A stretch of DNA of 6,843 bases. It comes from Clostridia bacterium. GTDB lineage: Bacteria > Bacillota > Clostridia > Christensenellales > HGM11417. The notes below the pieces were generated by a model. That model saw only the letters and a program-made list of their open reading frames with translations, was not told the origin of the DNA and searched no databases. Position numbers and translations under genes: made by a program. Positions 1 through 4,946 of the stretch are shown here, one piece after another (position 1 is the first letter of the stretch; the number at the start of each line of letters is the position of its first letter). The DNA lies in contig JAFQWR010000008.1 in assembly GCA_017407365.1 (NCBI GenBank), positions 1 through 6,843 of the forward strand, written 5' to 3'.

Positions 1-1
1 A

Positions 2-160
2 AAGAAACTGTTGCTGCTGTGCGTGGTTTTATCCCTGTGCCTGCTGACTGCTGTCACGGGATGTAAGCCCAGAGAGCCGCGCCCCGAGCCCTATGTTCCC
101 TCAACGGATGCTTCCTTTACCGTTCTTTCGGTCAATCAGGAAGAGGTAGCAGAGGGATAA
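2..160 (+). CDS. Small lipoprotein, 5'-truncated by the window edge
   Basis: An open frame runs from the window edge to TAA at 158-160 and gives 52 residues. The visible part starts with two lysines, then a hydrophobic Leu/Val-rich core and a lipobox ending V-T-G-C, with the cysteine at visible residue 21. This is a standard type II (lipoprotein) signal peptide, so only one or two residues, including the start Met, are probably missing. After cleavage only about 32 residues remain, rich in Pro, Arg and Glu at first (KPREPRPEPYVPSTD). The protein would be lipid-anchored on the outer face of the membrane. No domain can be recognised in so short a mature part. A terminator follows 60 nt downstream, so this is the last gene of its transcript. 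It could instead be a short remnant of a larger lipoprotein gene, but there is no visible frameshifted continuation. Signal peptide call is firm; function unknown. Confidence 0.7.
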   Translation, partial: KKLLLLCVVLSLCLLTAVTGCKPREPRPEPYVPSTDASFTVLSVNQEEVAEG

Positions 161-220
161 GGTCTGTTTCCTTGGGCAATGCTCGAACAACCGTAGCCTA
201 TAAAAAGTAGAATAGTTACA

Positions 221-263
221 AAAGGGTCGCCGCGGAAGGCTTTTTTCGCGGTGACCTTTTTTT
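221..263 (+). terminator. Intrinsic terminator after the small lipoprotein gene
   Basis: GGTCGCCGCG (225-234) pairs with CGCGGTGACC (247-256) over 10 bp with one G-T wobble. The stem is extended by A/T pairs at its foot and followed by seven T residues (257-263). Its orientation fits termination of plus-strand transcription coming from the lipoprotein gene that ends at 160. Confidence 0.92.
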
Positions 264-457
264 AGCTTGCAGCTGTTTGTTCGGGCGGCTTGAAGGGGTA
301 AAAAAACACCTGTTTAGGTGCCGAAAAGCGGCTTCGGCAAAGGGAAAGAGGGGCGGGTGTAACGGGGGGAATGAACACAACGGTTCTCTTTTCCTGTAAG
401 GGACGAAGGGGAGCCCTTTTCTCTGCAATAAAAATATTATTTTGTGTGATTTTTTAG
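264..457. other. Intergenic stretch without a supported gene
   Basis: No credible coding region is seen on either strand between the terminator and the next promoter. Two adjoining small hairpins are present: CACCT/AGGTG (307-320) and GCCGAA/TTCGGC (320-338). Neither has a T-tract, so they are not clear terminators. Purine-rich runs (about 339-370) have no recognised function. A minus-strand open frame here has a low-complexity product and no ribosome binding site that I would trust. Confidence 0.5.
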
Positions 458-486
458 TTGACAGATTCTGCAATAAGTGATACAAT
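458..486 (+). promoter_or_regulatory. Sigma-A type promoter of the SipW/TasA-like operon
   Basis: TTGACA at 458-463, a 17-nt spacer, and TACAAT at 481-486: a perfect -35, a one-mismatch -10 and ideal spacing. Transcription would start near 493, leaving an untranslated leader of about 170 nt before the ATG at 662. The DNA just upstream (425-457) is AT-rich, as expected for an UP-like region. Confidence 0.88.
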
Positions 487-492
487 AAGTCT

Positions 493-661
493 ATCTTAGG
501 GTGACTCTACGGTCATGCCTTTAATGTGAATTATTTTAAGCAGTTATCCTCTCTTTCGTGATAGCGGAGAGTGGATAGCAATGGCGTAAAAGGCTATTCT
601 TTTGGTATGAACGGTTTAAGCCGTACATATAAATAAATCTTTTTTTATAAAGGAGAAGAAC
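493..661 (+). promoter_or_regulatory. Structured 5' leader with competing hairpins
   Basis: Three hairpins can be drawn: GTGAC/GTCAT (501-516, 5 bp); a long one pairing 543-549 with 573-579 and 551-556 with 566-571 (13 bp around a single T-T mismatch); and 606-614 with 621-629 (8 bp around one A-A mismatch). The 3' arm GGATAGC (573-579) can alternatively pair with GCTATTC (593-599), also over 7 bp, so the two folds exclude each other. The leader ends with a ribosome binding site AAGGAG (650-655), 6 nt before the ATG. It matches no riboswitch class that I recognise. The hairpins are seen in the sequence; a regulatory role is inferred. A U-run (640-646) lies 10 nt beyond the last stem, too far for a good terminator as drawn. 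Confidence 0.45.
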
Positions 662-1195
662 ATGAAAAAAAGAAGATTTGCAATTGTAGCTTTCCTGCTC
701 TGTGCCTGCATCTGCTTAGGCGTTGGTTATGCGGCACTCACCGATACGCTCACCATCAACGGTGACATCACCGTTAAGCCCCACAACGCGGACTTTGTTG
801 TTGAGTTTACCGAAGTTAAATCTAGTGATAAGACTACCACTGCAATCCAGACGGATAAGACCGTTGCTAACTTTTCCTCCACGCAGCTTTCCGCAGCAGG
901 CGATACTGCAACTGCTATTTTAGAGGTGCAGAATAAGAGTACCGGTTACAAGGCGCAGATGGCAGACTTCGGCTATGCTACCTCTACCCCTTTAACCGAA
1001 ACCTACTTCACCTACAAGGTTGAATACGTGGAGGAAACTGGTGTAGGCGTTTACTCCGTAATCGCTGCTCCCCTGCTTGGCGTTAACGAAACCTGCCTGG
1101 TAAGAGTTACTGTTACGCTCGTAACCCAGCCCGTTGAAGAAATCGCTTACAAGTTCACCTTAACGGCTACCGCAACCGCTGTTACCGTTGCATAA
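662..1195 (+). CDS. Secreted protein with SipW-dependent-type signal peptide (TasA/camelysin-like)
   Basis: A 177-aa exported protein. Residues 1-5 (MKKRR) are the basic N region, about 6-22 the hydrophobic core (with the odd run CACIC), and GYAALTDTLTINGD follows. The G-Y-A-A-L-x-D pattern is typical of SipW-cleaved precursors such as TasA, whose cleavage falls after the first Ala of a similar A-A/F-x-x-D motif; here that would be A24|A25. The mature part (about 153 aa) is beta-rich and Thr/Val-rich. It has a G-D-T-A-T-A-I-L-E-V-Q-N-K segment (80-92), which resembles the strand-turn-strand pattern of Ig-like TasA and camelysin folds, and it ends in TLTATATAVTVA. No sortase motif or membrane anchor is present. 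One Cys (145) remains after cleavage. It is first in the operon, 60 nt before the signal peptidase gene, so it is the likely substrate. Known relatives form cell-surface or matrix fibres; that role is inferred here. It is shorter than B. subtilis TasA (about 260 aa). Start is fixed by AAGGAG at 650-655. Confidence 0.8.
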   Translation: MKKRRFAIVAFLLCACICLGVGYAALTDTLTINGDITVKPHNADFVVEFTEVKSSDKTTTAIQTDKTVANFSSTQLSAAGDTATAILEVQNKSTGYKAQMADFGYATSTPLTETYFTYKVEYVEETGVGVYSVIAAPLLGVNETCLVRVTVTLVTQPVEEIAYKFTLTATATAVTVA

Positions 1196-1255
1196 GCCAA
1201 AACGTAAGGCAAATCGGAATCATTCATAAATAAATGCGGTAAGGAGGCGAAAGGC

Positions 1256-2371
1256 ATGTATATAGACAACAAGCGGTTATATACCCTGTGTTTCGTGCTT
1301 TTCGCTGTGCTCCTTACCGCTTTGTTTATTCCGTTTTACAGCAAAATCGTCATCGCCGGCGTGCTTGTTATAGCCGCCGTAGCCATCTTTGTATGGGTCA
1401 AAAAAAGAAGCATTCTTTCCCTTTACAAAAAAGAGGTAACGCTGATTGTAGCAGTGCTTGCGCTGGTGCTTTTGCTTGCGTATTACCTTTCCGGGTTAAA
1501 GTTTGGCTTTTTTGCCTCTCCCAAAAGGCTGACGTGGACAACCCTTTTTAAGGATTTATTGCCCACGCTTGTGATGATTGTTTGTATTGAGGTCATCCGA
1601 TACGTATTTCTTGCGCAAAAAAAGCCGGTCATAGAGGTAGTGGGCTATCTTTCGTGCATTGCGGTGGACGTGCTGATTTATACCAACGTCCCCTTTGTGC
1701 AGAGCTTTAACAGCTTTATGACGGTGATCGGCTTAAATTTGTTGCCTGCTGTTCTGAACAATCTTGCCTACAACTATATTTCACGAAGATACGGCATCTA
1801 CCCGAACATCCTGTTCAGGGTCATTTTTGCTGTCTATCCCTTTGTGCTTTCGGTAGTGCCCTTAATGCCCGATTCTCTTCTGGCATTCTGCAAGCTGCTG
1901 ATGCCCCTTCTTCTGATGTGGTTTATCCGTACGCTTTACGACACCAAAAGCCGTGTGACAAGAAGAAAGAACAAAAAGCTTGCATACGTCAGCTTTGCCG
2001 TGATGATCGTGCTGATGATCGGCTGTGCCATGCTTATCTCCTGCCAATTCCGCTGGGGAATCATCGTGGTTGGCTCCGAGAGTATGACGGGCGAGTTCAA
2101 CAAAGGCGATGCGGTTATATACGAAAGCTATCGCGATCAGAAGATTGAGGAAGGTCAGGTTATCGTGTTTATGAAGGATGGCGTGCAGGTCATCCACCGC
2201 GTTATGACCATACGGCACGTCAACGGCGTTACACGGTATTACACCAAGGGTGACACAAACGAAGAGATGGATTACGGCTATATCACCGATAGCGACATCA
2301 AGGGCTTGGCAGAAATCCGCGTGCGGTATATCGGCTATCCCACAATCTGGGTAAGGCAGCTGTTCAGCTGA
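1256..2371 (+). CDS. ER/SipW-type signal peptidase I with a large N-terminal membrane domain
   Basis: A 371-aa membrane protease of the S26 family. The C-terminal part (about 265-371) holds the catalytic domain: G-S-E-S-M-T-G with the nucleophile Ser276, then Q-V-I-H-R-V with His314, and T-K-G-D-T-N-E-E with Asp333. His in place of the usual bacterial Lys marks it as the ER/SipW type (Ser-His-Asp) rather than the P-type. A membrane helix at about 245-266 precedes the catalytic domain, placing it outside the cell. The first ~235 residues are unusual: several hydrophobic segments (about 8-25, 30-47, 62-79, 97-118, 128-145, 190-208, 212-228) of no family I recognise. Classical SipW is about 190 aa with few helices. 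AAGGAGG at 1241-1247 supports the ATG at 1256. It sits between the likely substrate gene and a DUF5305-like gene, without a terminator on either side. Its presumed job is to cleave the upstream precursor. Role of the N-terminal half unknown. Confidence 0.87.
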   Translation: MYIDNKRLYTLCFVLFAVLLTALFIPFYSKIVIAGVLVIAAVAIFVWVKKRSILSLYKKEVTLIVAVLALVLLLAYYLSGLKFGFFASPKRLTWTTLFKDLLPTLVMIVCIEVIRYVFLAQKKPVIEVVGYLSCIAVDVLIYTNVPFVQSFNSFMTVIGLNLLPAVLNNLAYNYISRRYGIYPNILFRVIFAVYPFVLSVVPLMPDSLLAFCKLLMPLLLMWFIRTLYDTKSRVTRRKNKKLAYVSFAVMIVLMIGCAMLISCQFRWGIIVVGSESMTGEFNKGDAVIYESYRDQKIEEGQVIVFMKDGVQVIHRVMTIRHVNGVTRYYTKGDTNEEMDYGYITDSDIKGLAEIRVRYIGYPTIWVRQLFS

Positions 2372-2413
2372 CAAAGACAAACCCTATTATATTGATTTTA
2401 ATCTGAGCAGGGC

Positions 2414-2439
2414 TTCCCCACCCGTAATAAAAAGGGGAA
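2414..2439 (+). other. Small intercistronic hairpin
   Basis: TTCCCC (2414-2419) can pair with GGGGAA (2434-2439) in the 96-nt gap between the peptidase gene and the next gene. No T-tract follows, so it should not terminate transcription. It might affect message stability or translation of the downstream gene, whose strong AAAGGAGG site lies at 2453-2460. Weak evidence: one short stem. Confidence 0.25.
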
Positions 2440-2467
2440 ATGAAATTCTGAAAAAGGAGGCGGCGGC

Positions 2468-4387
2468 ATGTCTGAAGCGGAAAAACTGAAAAGGGCGCAA
2501 TATAAACGTCGGCGTAGGCTGTGGATTATCGCATTGTCCACCGTTTTGGCTGTGTTCTTCATCGTCGCCTTGATTTCCACGGCGGTTTATTACAGAATGA
2601 ACAAAACCTTCTATATCGACTATACCGAGCAGGGTACGGTAGATTATAAGGTAAATCTGAAGGATAACGGCTTCTTTGACGAGGATTTCATTGCAGGCAA
2701 TCAGGGCTATATTGCAAGCCTCATCGAAAACTTCGAGGCAGATTTTGTGTATAAGCTTCTGATGCAGGTAAACAACGTCAATTACGAGTATTCGTATAAG
2801 GTTGACGCACAGGTAGTAATCACCGATCTCGATTACAACGTTCCGTTGTATCAGCCCGTTTTTGAGCTGATTCCCGAAGCGAAGTACACCGCAAACGGCG
2901 GCAGCAATCTTTCGGTATCCGAAAAGGTGGTTATAGATTACAATCAATATAACAGCTTAGCAAACAGTTTCTTAGATACATACGACATTTCCAACACGTC
3001 CAGCATGCTCATCGTAAGGCTGCACGTAAACGTTATCAGCGTTTGCGAGGAGTTTGACGGCGACAACAACAACGAATACGTCACCGCACTCGAAATTCCC
3101 CTTGCAACCAAAACGCTCAATGCTGCGGTGACCACCTCCGCACCCATGGGAGAAACGAAGATTCTTGCCTGCACGAAGGGCACGATGAAAAACGTTGCGC
3201 AGGGTATCTCGGTATCGTTTACCGTTGCTACCGTGCTTCTGGGTATCGGCGTAATCGTATTCTCGTACGTTACCCGAAACAAGGATATCAACTATACCAT
3301 CAAGGTCAAAAAACTTGTCAATGCTTACCGCTCGTACATTCAGCAGTTAACAAACGGCTTCGATGAGGACGGTTATCAGGTGCTGATGATCAGTAGCTTC
3401 AACGAGATGCTCGATCTGCGCGATACGCTGCAGCTCCCCATTCTCATGAACGAAAACGAGGATAAAACCTGCACCAGATTTGTTATTCCCACCGATTCCA
3501 AGCTTCTGTATACCTTCGAAATCAAAGTAGAGGACTACGATGAAATTTACGGTATCGGTAAGGTAGAGGATGAAGACCTTGACCTTTACGAGGCAGAGGA
3601 AGAAGCTCTTGCTGTTGAAGAGGAAGAGGCTCCTGCCGAGGCAGAAGAGGCTCCCGTAGAGGAGGCAGAAGAGGAAGCTCTTGCAGTAGAGGAAGCCCCC
3701 GAGGAAGAGGAAAAAGAGCCTGCCGAAGAGGAAGCTCCTGCAGAGGCTGAGGAAGCCCCCGAGGAAGAAGCAGAGGAAGAGGCAGAAGAGTCCGCTGAGG
3801 ATTCTGAAGACGAAGCAGAGGAATTTGCGGCAGATGATGTCGACGAAATCGCCTTCATTGAGGAGGTAGCTGAGGAAATCGGCGTTTCCGCAGTGGAAGC
3901 GAAAAAGCGTATCCGCTTTAATTACAGCTTCCTTGCTAAGCTTACCTTGGCTAAGCACGAGCAGAAGGAATACTACAAGCAGTTGTTGGAATTCCTTAGC
4001 GGATATTCGGTTAAGTATGCGCGTAGCTGGAAGAAGGAAAGAGTTTACAAGGGCAGACAGGTATTTGCCGTGCTGATTTTCAGAGGCAATACGCTTGGTG
4101 TTGCTCTTGCGCTTGACCCCAAGGATTACGAGGGCAGTAAGTATCGCTTTAAGGATATTTCCGCTGTTAAGCGTTACGAAAAGACCCCCATGCTGATGAA
4201 GCTGACCTCCGACCGTAAGTTGAAGCACACGAAGGAGCTGCTGAGAGCGATGTTCGCAAAGGCGGGTATTGCAACCGTGGATAACAGCAACTATAAGCCG
4301 GAGAAGATCGTAACCAGAACGCGTAAGCAGCTGCTGAAGCAGGGCTTAATCAAGACCAACGTCCCCATTGACGAAATAAAGGATTGA
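2468..4387 (+). CDS. DUF5305-like two-helix membrane protein with acidic linker and conserved cytoplasmic C-terminal domain
   Basis: A 639-aa protein of unknown function. Visible parts in order: basic N-terminus (KRRRR at 13-17, Lys13 included), membrane helix at about 18-41, extracellular region 43-245, second helix at about 247-268, then a cytoplasmic part. Residues 270-360 hold an N-G-F-D-E-D-G-Y-Q-V motif and S-F-N-E-M-L-D-L-R-D; from memory this layout, next to a signal peptidase gene, matches the DUF5305 family. Residues 366-460 are an almost pure Glu/Ala tract with Pro and Val. Residues 479-610 form a basic domain (R-F-N-Y-S-F-L-A-K-L, K-E-Y-Y-K-Q-L, W-K-K-E-R-V-Y-K-G-R, L-G-V-A-L-A-L-D-P-K-D-Y) that I recall as a recurring unnamed C-terminal domain of Clostridia proteins. 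Topology N-in/C-in follows from the positive-inside rule. Strong AAAGGAGG at 2453-2460 sets the start; a terminator follows the stop. It may assist or sense the exported substrate; this is inference. Confidence 0.7.
   Translation: MSEAEKLKRAQYKRRRRLWIIALSTVLAVFFIVALISTAVYYRMNKTFYIDYTEQGTVDYKVNLKDNGFFDEDFIAGNQGYIASLIENFEADFVYKLLMQVNNVNYEYSYKVDAQVVITDLDYNVPLYQPVFELIPEAKYTANGGSNLSVSEKVVIDYNQYNSLANSFLDTYDISNTSSMLIVRLHVNVISVCEEFDGDNNNEYVTALEIPLATKTLNAAVTTSAPMGETKILACTKGTMKNVAQGISVSFTVATVLLGIGVIVFSYVTRNKDINYTIKVKKLVNAYRSYIQQLTNGFDEDGYQVLMISSFNEMLDLRDTLQLPILMNENEDKTCTRFVIPTDSKLLYTFEIKVEDYDEIYGIGKVEDEDLDLYEAEEEALAVEEEEAPAEAEEAPVEEAEEEALAVEEAPEEEEKEPAEEEAPAEAEEAPEEEAEEEAEESAEDSEDEAEEFAADDVDEIAFIEEVAEEIGVSAVEAKKRIRFNYSFLAKLTLAKHEQKEYYKQLLEFLSGYSVKYARSWKKERVYKGRQVFAVLIFRGNTLGVALALDPKDYEGSKYRFKDISAVKRYEKTPMLMKLTSDRKLKHTKELLRAMFAKAGIATVDNSNYKPEKIVTRTRKQLLKQGLIKTNVPIDEIKD
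3563..3847 (+). repeat. Degenerate Glu/Ala-rich repeat tract inside the DUF5305-like gene
   Basis: Codons 366-460 of the host gene encode an imperfect low-complexity repeat. Recognisable units recur: EEEALAVEE occurs twice (377-385 and 401-409), EEAPAEAEEAP occurs twice (386-396 and 421-431), and EEEAEE-type runs occur near 432-441. Matching units use different synonymous codons (GCTGTT versus GCAGTA for Ala-Val, for example), so the tract looks constrained at protein level rather than freshly duplicated. It would be a highly negative linker, helical or disordered, between the membrane part and the basic C-terminal domain. Such repeats can change length between strains. Confidence 0.8.
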
Positions 4388-4413
4388 TTATAAGCCGCAA
4401 AAAATAACACATC

Positions 4414-4468
4414 AGAGGATACCGTGGCAGATAAAACGAGAGCTGCAAAAACGGTGTCCTCTTTTTTT
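4414..4468 (+). terminator. Intrinsic terminator of the SipW/TasA-like operon
   Basis: AGAGGATACCGT (4414-4425) pairs with ACGGTGTCCTCT (4451-4462) over 12 bp with one wobble. Inner pairing GCAG/CTGC closes part of the loop, and a T-tract reaches 4468. It lies 27 nt after the stop codon at 4387 and ends the three-gene unit. Confidence 0.93.
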
Positions 4469-4513
4469 GCTTCAAAGCAAAGCTGTTTTATACATAATAG
4501 CAGATTGCACAGG

Positions 4514-4550
4514 GCATGCTTCCCTTGATAAGGGGGTATGCTTTTTTTAT
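4514..4550 (+). terminator. Second terminator-like hairpin
   Basis: GCATGC-TCCCTT (4514-4526, one bulged T) pairs with AAGGGGGTATGC (4530-4541), including a G-T pair, and is followed by seven T residues (4542-4548). It has the same orientation as the stronger terminator 45 nt upstream. It probably acts as a back-up that insulates the transporter promoter from read-through. Confidence 0.7.
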
Positions 4551-4610
4551 TTTGTGGGGGAAGCCAAAAAAGGGGCGAAAAATTTTTTTTGACAATTTTT
4601 GAAATTTCAC

Positions 4611-4639
4611 TTGACAAGCAGAAACAAGTGTGTTATTAT
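4611..4639 (+). promoter_or_regulatory. Sigma-A type promoter of the ABC transporter operon
   Basis: TTGACA (4611-4616), 17-nt spacer, TATTAT (4634-4639), so transcription should start near 4646. A second TTGACA at 4589-4594 has no matching -10 at proper spacing. The AT-rich DNA at 4580-4608 may aid polymerase binding. The two inverted repeats begin directly after the -10 box, so the promoter is likely regulated by a DNA-binding repressor. Confidence 0.88.
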
Positions 4640-4646
4640 TAAAAGG

Positions 4647-4671
4647 AATTATATCAACAGTTGATATAATT
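4647..4671. promoter_or_regulatory. Operator 1: perfect 12-bp-arm palindrome over the transcription start
   Basis: The arms AATTATATCAAC (4647-4658) and GTTGATATAATT (4660-4671) are exact reverse complements around a single central A (4659). It starts eight bases after the -10 hexamer, where a bound dimer would block initiation. As RNA the same bases could form a hairpin only with an impossible one-base loop, so a DNA operator is the simpler reading. The cognate regulator is not in the window. Confidence 0.82.
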
Positions 4672-4700
4672 ATATCAAATTCTATAAATATTTGATATAA
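4670..4700. promoter_or_regulatory. Operator 2: 11-bp inverted repeat sharing the same half-site
   Basis: TTATATCAAAT (4670-4680) and ATTTGATATAA (4690-4700) are exact reverse complements separated by 9 nt. The ATATCAA/TTGATAT core is the same as in operator 1 and the two sites abut. The four half-site centres (about 4654, 4664, 4675, 4695) are 10, 11 and 20 bp apart, that is, on one face of the helix. This suggests cooperative binding of one regulator. Role is inferred. Confidence 0.75.
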
Positions 4701-4946
4701 GTAGAAAAAAGAGTGCTTTTCCTCAAAAAAATCGGGGTTTTGAAACGCAGTTATATCGGCGCAAAAGTATTTATACAGTCGTTTATGTGCCAATTACTCA
4801 AAAGATTATTTATTTTCTGCTGTTTGTTTATATAATACTTATACTCTTAAAAAATTTGTCTGTAATAGGCAGTGGATCCCTGCCGTAAATCATACAGAAG
4901 CACTGCGCTTTTGCGGTGCGAAAAACCTATGAAAGGAGAAATAGTG
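4701..4946 (+). promoter_or_regulatory. Long AT-rich leader of the solute-binding protein gene
   Basis: About 245 nt after the operators have no credible gene. Three hairpins can be drawn: GGCGCA/TGTGCC (4758-4791), GGCAG/CTGCC (4868-4884) and GCACTGC/GCGGTGC (4900-4919, 7 bp with one wobble, loop GCTTTT). None has a following T-run that would make it a terminator, and I recognise no riboswitch class. A TATAAT at 4831-4836 lacks a good -35, so a second promoter is only a weak possibility. Confidence 0.35.
4933..4939 (+). promoter_or_regulatory. Ribosome binding site that fixes the start of the binding protein
   Basis: AAGGAGA lies 7 nt before ATG 4947, ideal spacing. In-frame ATGs at 4872 and 4929 are possible in principle but lack such a site, and 4872 would put 25 residues in front of the lipoprotein signal peptide. 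Confidence 0.85.

Noticed and set aside
307..338. Two small hairpins as extra terminators or an inverted repeat of a mobile element
   Set aside because: Stems are only 5-6 bp, lack T-tracts, and no transposase or target duplication is visible.
216..485. Minus-strand 89-codon frame in the intergenic region
   Set aside because: It runs across a terminator and the -35/-10 boxes of a promoter, and its product is low-complexity with no recognisable features.
606..646. Hairpin plus U-run before the first operon gene as an attenuator
   Set aside because: The U-run starts 10 nt after the stem foot and the stem contains an A-A mismatch, so it does not fit an efficient intrinsic terminator.
493..661. 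A c-di-GMP, cobalamin or other known riboswitch in the operon leader
   Set aside because: I could not find the conserved cores of these classes. It is left as an unclassified structured leader.
1862..2947. Two adjoining minus-strand open frames (1862-2380 and 2387-2947)
   Set aside because: They are antisense to the signal peptidase catalytic domain and to the start of the next gene, where the plus-strand motifs are unmistakable.
3586..3858. Minus-strand frame encoding an almost pure Ser/Ala protein
   Set aside because: It is the mirror of the Glu/Ala codon repeat on the plus strand and is not an independent gene.
3347..4228. A 293-codon open frame on the minus strand
   Set aside because: It lies wholly inside the DUF5305-like gene, opposite the low-complexity acidic tract. 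Its product is Leu/Phe/Cys-rich without a domain, and the plus-strand gene has a strong start, membrane helices and a terminator.
4488..4793. Minus-strand 101-codon frame in the AT-rich intergenic region
   Set aside because: It covers a terminator hairpin, a consensus promoter and both operators; long frames arise easily there and no good ribosome binding site supports it.
4872..4946. An upstream start for the binding protein, adding 25 residues
   Set aside because: It would bury the lipoprotein signal peptide behind a polar leader and has no ribosome binding site; ATG 4947 has AAGGAGA at ideal distance.
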